A stretch of DNA of 34,851 bases. Origin: a virus. The stretch lies in IMG/VR virus record IMGVR_UViG_3300010296_000032, positions 1 to 34,851 of that record. One strand, 5' to 3'. This document shows positions 1-7,488 of this stretch, piece by piece. Under the pieces are notes generated by a model. That model had not been told where the DNA came from and made no database searches. It saw only the letters and a list, made by a program, of their open reading frames with translations. The position numbers and the translations under genes are program-made. Position 1 is the stretch's first letter. The number at the start of each line of letters is the position of its first letter.

Positions 1-1345
1 TACTGCCTGGTTTTGGATCACCAGTTACAGCAGTCTTAAGTTTGGAACCTGGGTTCTCACGGCGATATGCCTTAACTGCTGCAGGACTCATTCCATCAGT
101 TTTATCTGACTTGTTGACTTTCTGCCAATCTTCCATAAACTGACCAAAGGATTTATTTTGCTCTTTCACACAACGGTTATAAGTTTTACCAAAGAGTTTT
201 TGAGTTCCTGCTTTCTTATAACCTTTCCAACACTTCTTACCTTTACCTTCTTCAAGCATTCTGCTTCCAATACCATCAGTTGGTTGAAGTGGTTCTGGTT
301 TAATAATGTCAATTGACTCAATTTCCAGTGCTTTAAAGTCATCTCTCCAATTGGAATAATCATAGTTTTCATTCTTTGTTTTATTACCCCAATTTGCGGC
401 ACCAACTTTACGGCACTTGACTAGAGCACCAGAAGCATAAGCACTTGGCCAAACATCATATCTTGATTTTACTTTCTTATAGCAAGCATCTTTTTTAGTT
501 TCTTCACCAAGAGGATTTTTTGGTCCTTGTAATCCCGTTTTATCAACATTAAACTTAAACTTTGCAGCACCTGTTGGTTTTGGTTGTGGTTTAGTTGCGG
601 AAGGTGGAATTGTGTCTCCAACTTTATATGGAATACCTTCAGAAACTATTTTACCCTTAGGTTCAAAATGTGCCTTTTCAAGATTTGCAGATCCTTTTGG
701 TGTTGGATCAATAAGTTTACCCCCACCATGTTTTTTAATGAGTGGATTCATTACTTTCTGCAATCCACCCTTTTCTGGTGGAATAGGAATTCCAATTTGC
801 TCTTCTCTTACAATCTTTGCCTTACCCTTTCTATTTGGGTTTGGATCTTCTCTACGCTTTTTCTTTGCCCTTCTTTCTCTTTCATCTTCACTCATAGAAG
901 CACGGTCGTCAGCATCACGACAGAATGGTTTGGTCTTCTGACCTGGTTGTTTAGCGCAGGGTTTTCCATCATACTTACCACCTGCTTGAACCCATCCACC
1001 ACCTTTAAACCAATCACGAAGTGAGTAATTTTTGTCTTTGGCAGACTTACCATCACGCTTACCTTCATCCATATAAGATGATGCAGCATCAGTATTGTGT
1101 TCAGTATCAGTAATCTTTGCCTGAACCCAAGCAGGAATATTCTTTTCCTTTTTACCGAGTGCTTTTCTCAGTTTTCTGATATTTTCTTCAGATTTTTTTA
1201 ACTGAGATTGTGCCATTGACACTTCATGATCTTTTTCTTTTGCTTCGTTCATTTTCTTTTTACGACCCTGACAATGAGCACGCTGAGAAAACCCTTTTGG
1301 GTCACCACAGTCAATAGACTTCTTGTACTTCTCAGACCAACCCAT
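1..1345 (-). CDS. DUF5872-like multi-motif basic protein, C-terminus beyond window
   Basis: A continuous frame of 448 codons runs from the ATG at 1345 to the window edge without a stop, so the C-terminus is missing. No biochemical function is known to me. Several short Cys/Trp/Gly motifs are strung together: IDCGDPKGFSQRAHCQGRKK (residues 11-30), WFKGGGWVQAGGKYDGKPC (112-130), KKDACYKKVKSRYDVWPSAY (284-303) followed by ASGALVKCRKVGAANWG (304-320), then KKCWKGYKKAG (370-380) and GMSPAAVKAYRRENPGSK (418-435). The GGGWVQ-KYDGKPC and VWPSAYASGALVKCRK elements are, from memory, what defines DUF5872 in phage and algal-virus proteins. Highly charged linkers (ERERRAKKKRRED, 155-167) and a Pro-rich stretch (residues 247-258) separate them. 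There is no signal peptide or membrane segment. It starts 14 nt after gp16 with no clear Shine-Dalgarno. In T4 order the next gene would be gp17, so this gene is inserted there or displaces it. Confidence 0.8.
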   Translation of the reverse strand, partial: MGWSEKYKKSIDCGDPKGFSQRAHCQGRKKKMNEAKEKDHEVSMAQSQLKKSEENIRKLRKALGKKEKNIPAWVQAKITDTEHNTDAASSYMDEGKRDGKSAKDKNYSLRDWFKGGGWVQAGGKYDGKPCAKQPGQKTKPFCRDADDRASMSEDERERRAKKKRREDPNPNRKGKAKIVREEQIGIPIPPEKGGLQKVMNPLIKKHGGGKLIDPTPKGSANLEKAHFEPKGKIVSEGIPYKVGDTIPPSATKPQPKPTGAAKFKFNVDKTGLQGPKNPLGEETKKDACYKKVKSRYDVWPSAYASGALVKCRKVGAANWGNKTKNENYDYSNWRDDFKALEIESIDIIKPEPLQPTDGIGSRMLEEGKGKKCWKGYKKAGTQKLFGKTYNRCVKEQNKSFGQFMEDWQKVNKSDKTDGMSPAAVKAYRRENPGSKLKTAVTGDPKPGS

Positions 1346-1359
1346 TTTTAGGTTATAAA

Positions 1360-1791
1360 CTATTCTTTATTATTTAGAAAACCTTGCTTGAGTAGTTTTT
1401 GAAGTTCTGATGTAGATCCAACAAAAACAGCGTTATTAGTAACTGTATTTGGTCCTTTATTATTTCCAACGTCTTCTTCTACATCTTTTAGCTTCTTTTG
1501 TAAATCAATAAGTTTATCTGTTGTATCAGCAACACTCTTAATTAACTGACCAGCAACCTCATATGCTCTTGGACTACCACCTTCACCGGCAAGTTCCATG
1601 ATACCGTTGATTGCTTCTTGTCCCTTTTCAATCAATGAGTACAGATTTGCTCTTGTATATTCATAATCTTTTTTAATATCAGTTGGTTTGTCGTTTTTAA
1701 CAACCTCTACTTCCGAAGGTTTTTCCTCCGCTTTTGTTATCTCATATGTAGTATTAAGAGACTCATCAATCGCATTAAATTTATCTGTCAT
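1360..1791 (-). CDS. 16: Terminase small subunit, gp16-like
   Basis: This 143-aa protein is likely the DNA-packaging terminase small subunit, which recognises concatemeric phage DNA and regulates the large-subunit motor. The central region (about residues 45-110) is predicted helical, with the motif AYEVAGQLIKSVADTTDKLI near residues 76-95 that I associate with T4-like cyanophage gp16. The N-terminal 40 residues are charged and probably disordered. The C-terminus (SELQKLLKQGFLNN) resembles the conserved tail of this family. T4 gp16 is 164 aa, so the length fits. It lies immediately after gp15, as in T4 (13-14-15-16), with a 7-nt gap and a weak GAG ahead of the ATG. The large subunit gp17 is not in the window. 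Confidence 0.82.
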   Translation of the reverse strand: MTDKFNAIDESLNTTYEITKAEEKPSEVEVVKNDKPTDIKKDYEYTRANLYSLIEKGQEAINGIMELAGEGGSPRAYEVAGQLIKSVADTTDKLIDLQKKLKDVEEDVGNNKGPNTVTNNAVFVGSTSELQKLLKQGFLNNKE

Positions 1792-1798
1792 AAATCAC

Positions 1799-2845
1799 TC
1801 ACAAATCTACTTTTCTAGTTGGACTAAAGTCTGCTCCACTTTCGAAGAAATCTAAAGACTCATTGAATCCAAAATCATCACCAACAACGATTCTAGAGTC
1901 ATCCGCAGTACTAAGAACATTTAGTTTTGTTCCATTGGCATGTTCTGCAGCAATTGTTGAATCATAACCCCTCTTAACAGTCATTGATGTGCTAGTTAGG
2001 TTGGTTATCTTCATAATTTCACTATCAATAATAACTCTTCCACCAACAGAAAGACCAGAAGTGTCATTTAATGAGATAATAGTTTCTGATGTATCTACTG
2101 CTTCCGTTAACAGTGCCCCAGTATCATTATCATAATCTTTTCTTGCTTGTGGTGTTGCTGTATATCTAACTTGTCTCTTAGCAGATAGTTGGTTAGTGTC
2201 GGTATAATAATCAACCTGAACCTTACGAATAATTCCTTCTGTACTATCAGCAATTGGACCGAACAGATATGTTTTTGCCGTAAATTGTAATGTATAGATT
2301 AGTGCTCTACGAGTGGAAAAATCACCCTCATAATCATCTTGGAAACTTATATTATCTAAAACAACTGGTATATCTCTCTTTTCGCCAATAGAGTCAATCA
2401 ACTCAACAGTAACATTAAATGATGGTTGAAAATATGGAAGAATTTGCTCTAATATCTGTAATGCATCATCATTTAATTTGGTTAAAATGTTTAATTCAAA
2501 TCCAAGATTATATGGTACAGGCATATAAACCTTTTTAACCCTAGTATTATCATCTACTGCTTTAAAAGTTTGAGTTACGGAAACTTTTCTAGTTGGATCA
2601 TATGAGATGCTATTCATCTCAAATGACATTCTTGGAAGATTAATTTGAACTGCTCTATTCAAATCTGCTTGCTGTTCCAACCTTGCCAAGAACTTTTGAG
2701 CAGGACCATATGCCAGAGGTACTTTTATTTCACTCTCAACATCACTGTTAGCATCATTATGCTTTACATAAATCTGATTAAACAGTGTTCCGAATGAAAC
2801 GACTGTTTTTCTGATTATTTCGTGATAAAAATAAGTTCCTAACAT
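1799..2845 (-). CDS. 15: Tail sheath stabilizer and completion protein, gp15-like
   Basis: At 348 aa this is the tail terminator that caps the sheath and tube and joins the tail to the neck. The N-terminus MLGTYFYHEIIRKTVVSFGT is the characteristic start of T4-like gp15, and residues 1-235 read as the conserved core (MPVPYNLGFELNI, FTAKTYLFGPI). An inserted module at about residues 250-310 (DTSETIISLND, VIIDSEIMKI, VKRGYDST, EHANGTKL) is absent from my expectation of T4 gp15 (about 272 aa) and is shared with other virion proteins here. The conserved end resumes with DFGFNESLDFFES. The start codon overlaps the gp14 stop by one base (TAATG), suggesting coupled translation. Confidence 0.92.
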   Translation of the reverse strand: MLGTYFYHEIIRKTVVSFGTLFNQIYVKHNDANSDVESEIKVPLAYGPAQKFLARLEQQADLNRAVQINLPRMSFEMNSISYDPTRKVSVTQTFKAVDDNTRVKKVYMPVPYNLGFELNILTKLNDDALQILEQILPYFQPSFNVTVELIDSIGEKRDIPVVLDNISFQDDYEGDFSTRRALIYTLQFTAKTYLFGPIADSTEGIIRKVQVDYYTDTNQLSAKRQVRYTATPQARKDYDNDTGALLTEAVDTSETIISLNDTSGLSVGGRVIIDSEIMKITNLTSTSMTVKRGYDSTIAAEHANGTKLNVLSTADDSRIVVGDDFGFNESLDFFESGADFSPTRKVDL

Positions 2846-4482
2846 TAATAAGTACCAAATGGATTGGATTCTGTAAAGTCAAGTATGAGATCTGCTTCCG
2901 TCTCAATCTCATCATTGTCAGTGTATTTATTATAGGTATCATCAGAACTATACGAACCAACAGCATAAGTCGCAGATGATGCCGATCCAACAACAGTCTC
3001 ACCAGGAACAAAGTATCCATCAATTATTGATATCTTCATAGTATTTGTAGTTGAATTCCACTCTTTAACCCTTGCTGTAGTTCCACTTGTAGAACCAGTA
3101 ATAAGTTCATTGAATTGGAATACGCCAGATCCAGAAACCAATGGTGGGTTAGATATTGTAACTGTTGGTGCTTCTGTATATCCAATACCAGGATTTACAA
3201 TTCTAATAGCAGTTACAATATTTCCCGAAGAAATTTCTGCCTTCGCCACTGCTCTTACTGCTAGTGTAGGGTCTTTTATAGAATCACTATTGTCTATTGT
3301 AACCGCAGGATCACTACCATATCCACTTCCAGCATCTACGATGGTTAGAGAAGTTACTGTTCCACCAACACCAATTGTTGCTGTTGCTGTTGCTGTTGTA
3401 CCACTACCGACTGGGGAAGCAATGGTTACGACTGGTGCCTGTGCGTATGCCACACCAGCATTTACTAGTGTTAGTGATGCTACGGTTCCTCCAATACCAG
3501 TCGTTGCTGTTGCCACTGCTCCTAACGATGGCTGAGCAATTGTGACGGTTGGGATGGTTGGATATCCAGATCCACCATCGTCAACTGCGATAGAAACAAC
3601 GCCTTTATTAGATGTTTCTATTGAACAAGTTGCCGCTGCTCCAGTACCACCACCACTATAGATGTTAATATTAGGTGCCACAGTATATCCAGAACCAGCG
3701 TTTGTTATTAATATTTCTTTTATAGATGCAACTCCACCTCTAGATGTTGTTATAGCAACTGCTGTAGCAGTTGATCCTCCTGTTGGAGCATCATCAAATT
3801 GAATAACCGGTGTAGAAGTATATCCATTTCCATCATTATTTAAAAATACTTCTCTAACATATCCACTATTGATAAGAGCAGAAGCAGTTGCTGTTTGCCC
3901 AATACCAATTAATTGTAAAGTTGTAATATATCCCTCTTCCTTGATCTGAGTATCAATTTCACCAATTGTAGTGTCTATAACTTCATCTTCATATTCGAAG
4001 AGTTCACACTTCAGTTGATAGACATAGTTTTTGCCTAATTGGTAGAAAGGATCTTCATGCTCTACAAACTTAACTTCAAATAATCTTTGTCCCAAAGGAA
4101 AATAAACCAAATCACCTTCTCTAGGTCTACTGGATAGGATAATTTCATCATCACTCTCACTTTCCAAGAATGAAGCAATGAAATCATCATATCTTTCCTT
4201 AGAAATGGTTATCGTTAGTTCATCTCTAAGAGACATTCCAAATTTTGTTAGTATATCTCCAGCACCAGAATGACCCTCATATGTGTTCACATATGCTTCT
4301 ATAGTATAATTGTCATCAAACTTGGAAGATTCGATCTCATTAAAAATCGTATCCTTATTGACAATCTTTCTTGGGATGTAGGTAACATCAACCCCATACA
4401 TCCTAAGTTGTTCATTAATTAGTTCTTGAACAAGTCTTTGTTCAGACTGAGAACCTTGTAGAAAGAAGGGATTTAGTGCCAT
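2845..4482 (-). CDS. 14: Neck protein gp14-like with inserted beta-repeat domain
   Basis: This 545-aa protein is twice the length of T4 gp14 (256 aa). gp14 and gp13 form the head-completion neck to which the tail attaches. The N-terminal part (residues 1-190; MALNPFFLQGSQSEQRLVQE, RPREGDLVYFPLGQRLFEVK, FEYEDEVIDT) is the gp14 core. Residues about 212-450 are six tandem copies of a 38-46-residue GxGY-xx-P-x-V-x-I repeat. A further module follows (FNELITGSTSGTTARVKEWN), and then the conserved gp14 tail (DLILDFTESNPFG). The repeats therefore appear inserted just ahead of the C-terminal tail, and they probably form a surface beta domain on the neck. The gene overlaps gp13 and gp15 by one base each (TAATG). 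Confidence 0.92.
   Translation of the reverse strand: MALNPFFLQGSQSEQRLVQELINEQLRMYGVDVTYIPRKIVNKDTIFNEIESSKFDDNYTIEAYVNTYEGHSGAGDILTKFGMSLRDELTITISKERYDDFIASFLESESDDEIILSSRPREGDLVYFPLGQRLFEVKFVEHEDPFYQLGKNYVYQLKCELFEYEDEVIDTTIGEIDTQIKEEGYITTLQLIGIGQTATASALINSGYVREVFLNNDGNGYTSTPVIQFDDAPTGGSTATAVAITTSRGGVASIKEILITNAGSGYTVAPNINIYSGGGTGAAATCSIETSNKGVVSIAVDDGGSGYPTIPTVTIAQPSLGAVATATTGIGGTVASLTLVNAGVAYAQAPVVTIASPVGSGTTATATATIGVGGTVTSLTIVDAGSGYGSDPAVTIDNSDSIKDPTLAVRAVAKAEISSGNIVTAIRIVNPGIGYTEAPTVTISNPPLVSGSGVFQFNELITGSTSGTTARVKEWNSTTNTMKISIIDGYFVPGETVVGSASSATYAVGSYSSDDTYNKYTDNDEIETEADLILDFTESNPFGTY
3125..3845 (-). repeat. Six tandem GxGY protein repeats inside gp14
   Basis: Six diverged units occur in gp14, each starting with a turn such as NNDGNGY, TNAGSGY, DDGGSGY, VNAGVAY, VDAGSGY or VNPGIGY. 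Each is followed by -xxxP-x-(V/I)-x-I, an Ala/Thr/Gly-rich strand and a G(G/N)-V-xS-(I/L) strand. Unit length is about 38-46 residues. At DNA level the units are imperfect, so the array is old or under protein-level selection. Confidence 0.85.
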
Positions 4483-5324
4483 TATCCAATAAGATCGAGA
4501 GGTGGTAATTCATGCTCAAGCATCATTGTTTGCTTGAGTTGCTCTAGTTCTCTTTCAGCGTCTTCATAGATTTCTCTACCATTCAATTCAATACCACCAG
4601 GTAATTTGACTCCTCTGAATTTAATTAGATTTTGCCCCCACTGGCGTTTAATTAGTGATGTCAAGTATTTTTTAACGAAACTATCATTATAAACTTGAGT
4701 GAATGATGCTGGATCAAGTGCTCTATAACAATCAATAACTAAAAAGTTGCCAGCACTTTGAGCGTTCCAGTCAATATCAAGATACATCCTATCTTGGCGC
4801 TTATTAAATCTTATCTGCTTATCGGTTGTTAATAGGAAATCAATGTCTTCTAGATAACTCTTGGTCATTGCATATTGAAGCAATTCAACTGAGTTAAAGT
4901 AATAAAGATCATTTAAGAATAACTGATACTTAATACTAAACATTCCACCAGAAATGCTGCTAGTATCAAACTTAAATACCCTTTCAATTCCAACAACTGA
5001 ATCTGGAATTTGAATAAAGTTTGAATTTTCGTAAAAAGATGATGTAAAAGATCCAGCACCAGTATCAACAGATGTTGCTGTAGTGGTTACAATACCAACA
5101 CCTGTGGTTCCACCAGCTTTTCCTCTATCAATATCTTCTTGCTGAATTTCGTATTTGAGAAACATCCTTTCAACACCATCAAAGTGTCTCTCATTAAAAT
5201 ATTGAATGGCATCATCAACCAAATCATCAATTTGGTCATCATCAACGTTTATCTCTAGGACAGGAGCACCTAGACGCCTTAGGCAGTAATCAATTAATCC
5301 TTGACGCGTTGATGGTTTTGCCAT
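4482..5324 (-). CDS. 13: Neck protein gp13-like
   Basis: This 280-aa protein is the partner of gp14 in the head-tail neck (T4 gp13 is 309 aa). The N-terminus MAKPSTRQGLIDYCLRRLGA and the acidic stretch EINVDDDQIDDLVDDAIQYF at about residues 24-43 are strongly conserved in T4-like gp13. They are followed by NERHFDGVERMFLKYEI. A later segment (QWGQNLIKFRGVKLPGGIEL) and the C-terminus (HELPPLDLIG) also fit. A short insert around residues 70-95 (TTGVGIVTTTATSVDTGAGS) has the same Gly/Thr-rich flavour as the modules in its neighbours. It sits between a coiled-coil gene and gp14, each joined by a TAATG overlap. Confidence 0.93.
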   Translation of the reverse strand: MAKPSTRQGLIDYCLRRLGAPVLEINVDDDQIDDLVDDAIQYFNERHFDGVERMFLKYEIQQEDIDRGKAGGTTGVGIVTTTATSVDTGAGSFTSSFYENSNFIQIPDSVVGIERVFKFDTSSISGGMFSIKYQLFLNDLYYFNSVELLQYAMTKSYLEDIDFLLTTDKQIRFNKRQDRMYLDIDWNAQSAGNFLVIDCYRALDPASFTQVYNDSFVKKYLTSLIKRQWGQNLIKFRGVKLPGGIELNGREIYEDAERELEQLKQTMMLEHELPPLDLIG

Positions 5325-5569
5325 TACTCTTCAACCCCTGAGTTTTGAAAATCATCATCTTTTATTGGAGACTTGGATTTAGAATTGTTTACTGGTTTTC
5401 CTTTTTTAAATTCTAAAAGTTGTGCCAGTAAATTATTCTTTTCATCCTCAAAATCTTTTTTTAAAGTTTGGATCTTTGCCTCCAATAAAACATTTTGATT
5501 AGTTAGTGCCGCTATTTTTTGATTATATAGAGTCACTAATACATTGATATCAACTTCACTATTCATCAT
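5324..5569 (-). CDS. Small coiled-coil protein between fibre gene and gp13
   Basis: This 81-aa protein has no recognised enzymatic domain. Residues about 7-55 carry a heptad-like pattern (VLVTLYNQKIAALTNQN, LEAKIQTLKKDFEDEKNN), so it is probably a coiled-coil oligomer. The C-terminal 25 residues are polar and disordered, ending in acidic residues. Two ATGs begin the frame (MMNSE). The first lies 2 nt after the TAA of the restored fibre frame (stop 5572-5574). That spacing suggests the longer fibre frame, not the TGA at 5712, is the ancestral end of the preceding gene. Proteins of this size and character in this position are familiar from cyanophage genomes, and a fibre chaperone or minor neck component is possible. 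Confidence 0.8.
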   Translation of the reverse strand: MMNSEVDINVLVTLYNQKIAALTNQNVLLEAKIQTLKKDFEDEKNNLLAQLLEFKKGKPVNNSKSKSPIKDDDFQNSGVEE

Positions 5570-5571
5570 TT

Positions 5572-5738
5572 TTAGAAAGTTCCCCCGTCAATTGTTGTTG
5601 TCCAAACTGGTCTGTCAGTATATGTAGTAGAAACATTTGTTGGATTAACATTGACACTCGCTCCCTCAGAAACAATGTCATTTGTAGTATCAAATGTTCC
5701 CTGAACACCGATCAAAGTAACAGTATTTGAAGATGTGT
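5572..5738 (-). other. Out-of-frame C-terminal continuation of the fibre gene
   Basis: In the frame shifted by -1 (equivalently +2) relative to 5712-7193, about 55 codons read TSSNTVTLIGVQGTFDTTND, then a Thr/Val/Asn-rich stretch, then PVWTTTIDGGTF and TAA at 5572-5574. The ending TIDGGTF parallels DINGGSF at the end of the neighbouring 76-aa structural protein. Removing one CA from the ACACA in the coding strand restores GMVKTTT-SSNTVTLIG without a break. The next gene begins 2 nt after this TAA. Confidence 0.8.
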
Positions 5739-7193
5739 AGTGGTTTTAACCATACCATATGCCGCACTGTTATTTTGCTGGGTAATTTGTGATCCAGCAG
5801 CCAAACTTGCGTTTCCACTCAATGTTAAAACAACCTCTGTTACAGCGGTTAATACTTGTGTTGATGTAAATGTTGCTGCAGAAGGAGCAGTTGTCGATCT
5901 CTGTAAACCAGTGCTATCAAAATAAGTAACACCGTGAGTTGAGAAATCACCTGCTTGATAGTAGATACCTTTAATATCTAAGAATCCTTTGGTTCCAGAT
6001 ACAACACTATTTGAGATAGTTGCGTCTGGAATAAAAGTTAGTCTTCTACTATTATCAGCATGAGATTCGAAAACACCACTAGCTGCTATGGAACTATCAT
6101 CCATACCAAAGAAACCAACTTTATTGTTGCTGGTTCCACTGCTTGTGTTATAATTAAAAGAAATACCACGATCGGTATTAGTATCAAATGCGTGGGTTAT
6201 TGTCAGTTCAGTTGTTGTTGAAATACCAGCAATAGTTGGATCGGTTAAAGTAATAACCTTATTGACTGAATCGTATGAAGTGACTGTATTAGCAGCACCA
6301 ATATTTAATCCAGCATTTCCACTAATAACATCACCAGTATTAATACCAACAACCGAATCCAATCTAATAGTGCTTACACCAGAAACGACGGTTTCCATTA
6401 CCGTCCTAACACTGGTTACATCACCAAGATTTAGGATTGCTTCATTAGCACTAACAGTTGATGAATTAACAGTGGTTGTTGTACCATCAACTTGTAAATC
6501 CCCCTTAACAATAACAGTTCCTTCATTGCTTAATCCATCGGGATATGGATCAATGTAAAGAACATTTCCACCACCTGGTCTGGTAGAAATAACATTAGAT
6601 GAAATACCAACATTGTCAATTACAAATTGACTGCCAGCTGGCATATTGTAAGTTTGGACACTATTCCAAACCCATGGAGCTCCAGTTACCTGAAGCGCAT
6701 CACTGCCATTTTCATCATATTCTAGTTTTACATCCTTACTGTCGCCAAAAGTTAAGAACTGATCATCTGGAATTACAACTTCACCAATTCCATTAGTTCT
6801 TAATTCAATATCTCCATCCGTGTCATTAGATGAAATTGTATTTCCATCTATCGTTAAATTATCTACCGACCACTGATCAACTCTCGGTAAACGAGAAACA
6901 GCACCCAATCCTCCTGGATTTCCTCCATTTTCAGTAAGAAGGACAGGTACAAAACCGTTTGCTGGTGTTGTTGGGTTATCTTGACCAGCAACTAAACCAG
7001 GAGCAATACTTAAAAGGTCTGTATAATATCTACCGCCGATTAACTGTGGGTTTTGTGAGTTATCGCCAGAAAATACTCTCCCACCTCTATTGCCGTGAGT
7101 ACCAACGCCAATAGTAATAGCAAGTTCACCATAATTTAGAGTTGCTGGTGCAGAAGTACCAGTAGATCTTTTGACCCTAATGATACTTGCCAT
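5712..7193 (-). CDS. Tail-fibre-like virion protein, C-terminus out of frame
   Basis: This is 493 codons as read. MASIIRVKRSTGTSAPATLN and YGELAITIGVG at the N-terminus match the start of fibre and collar-type structural proteins of cyanophages. At about residues 140-165 is DDQFLTFGDSKDVKLEYDEN, a repeat unit common in phage tail fibres. Thr/Ser/Val-rich beta segments follow. As read, the protein ends in the non-homologous tail THLQILLL. A different frame downstream (see 5572-5738) encodes a typical fibre C-terminus, so a 2-nt indel near 5734-5738 probably truncates the gene or is a sequence error. The start overlaps the stop of the 76-aa gene (TAATG). By position between baseplate genes and gp13 it may play the short-fibre or whisker role, but no homology to gp12 or wac is visible. 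Confidence 0.8.
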   Translation of the reverse strand: MASIIRVKRSTGTSAPATLNYGELAITIGVGTHGNRGGRVFSGDNSQNPQLIGGRYYTDLLSIAPGLVAGQDNPTTPANGFVPVLLTENGGNPGGLGAVSRLPRVDQWSVDNLTIDGNTISSNDTDGDIELRTNGIGEVVIPDDQFLTFGDSKDVKLEYDENGSDALQVTGAPWVWNSVQTYNMPAGSQFVIDNVGISSNVISTRPGGGNVLYIDPYPDGLSNEGTVIVKGDLQVDGTTTTVNSSTVSANEAILNLGDVTSVRTVMETVVSGVSTIRLDSVVGINTGDVISGNAGLNIGAANTVTSYDSVNKVITLTDPTIAGISTTTELTITHAFDTNTDRGISFNYNTSSGTSNNKVGFFGMDDSSIAASGVFESHADNSRRLTFIPDATISNSVVSGTKGFLDIKGIYYQAGDFSTHGVTYFDSTGLQRSTTAPSAATFTSTQVLTAVTEVVLTLSGNASLAAGSQITQQNNSAAYGMVKTTTHLQILLL

Positions 7194-7423
7194 TAGAATG
7201 AGCCTCCATTAATATCTAAGTTCTGTGTAGTTCCTGGTGTTAACTCTAAAGTTGCATCCCATTTATTTGTGGTGGCATTGTAAACCAAAACCATTCCGTT
7301 TGACAATCCTCCACTCACATTAACATCGCTTAAACCAGAAAGAGTTCCTGAGGTATCTCCAGCAATTGAAGAAACAACTTTAATTGAATTTTGTTGACCT
7401 ACTCTTACTTTTATGTCTGGCAT
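7193..7423 (-). CDS. Small virion structural protein, fibre-like
   Basis: This 76-aa protein has short beta-type motifs: VRVGQQNSIKVVSS, then LSGLSDVNVSG and NGMVLVYNATTNKWDATLEL (residues 43-62), ending NLDINGGSF. The 'L-DV-VS ... NGxVLVYN..T.KW' pattern recurs in phage tail and fibre proteins, so a structural role is likely, perhaps as a fibre accessory. It is the first gene after an exact late promoter box (7463-7470), about 39 nt upstream of the ATG, and has no evident Shine-Dalgarno. The stop overlaps the fibre gene start by one base. Confidence 0.8.
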   Translation of the reverse strand: MPDIKVRVGQQNSIKVVSSIAGDTSGTLSGLSDVNVSGGLSNGMVLVYNATTNKWDATLELTPGTTQNLDINGGSF

Positions 7424-7462
7424 TAGAACATACCGATATGGTAATTATCAGGATCTAAAATA

Positions 7463-7470
7463 TATTTATA
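7463..7470 (-). promoter_or_regulatory. T4-type late promoter box TATAAATA
   Basis: The exact minus-strand TATAAATA lies in the only noncoding gap of this part of the cluster (7424-7488). It is about 39 nt ahead of the 76-aa structural gene. T4 late promoters consist of just this -10-like box, recognised by the gp55 sigma factor. It probably drives the fibre, neck, gp15 and gp16 unit down to the left edge. Confidence 0.75.
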
Positions 7471-7488
7471 CTCACAGTTTTCTGGGTT

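Noticed and set aside
584-1024. 146-aa plus-strand frame, and minus-strand frames at 166-405 and 892-1089
   Set aside because: All overlap the long minus-strand frame 1-1345, which has coherent motifs from end to end. The shorter frames are low-complexity shadows rich in Phe/Ser/Trp or Lys/Leu.
2778-3023. 81-aa minus-strand frame across the gp15/gp14 junction
   Set aside because: It overlaps two well-supported proteins in a different frame, and its Leu/Met/Arg-rich sequence resembles no protein.
3110-3535. 141-aa plus-strand frame inside gp14
   Set aside because: It is antisense to the GxGY repeats. The repetitive Ala/Val/Pro composition is a mirror of the repeat codons, and it has no plausible ribosome binding site or neighbouring gene on that strand.
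5700-5760. Programmed -1 ribosomal frameshift in the fibre gene
   Set aside because: No slippery heptamer in the right phase is seen. The TTAAAAC nearby is out of phase and the -1 frame carries TAA there. A dinucleotide indel explains the break more simply.
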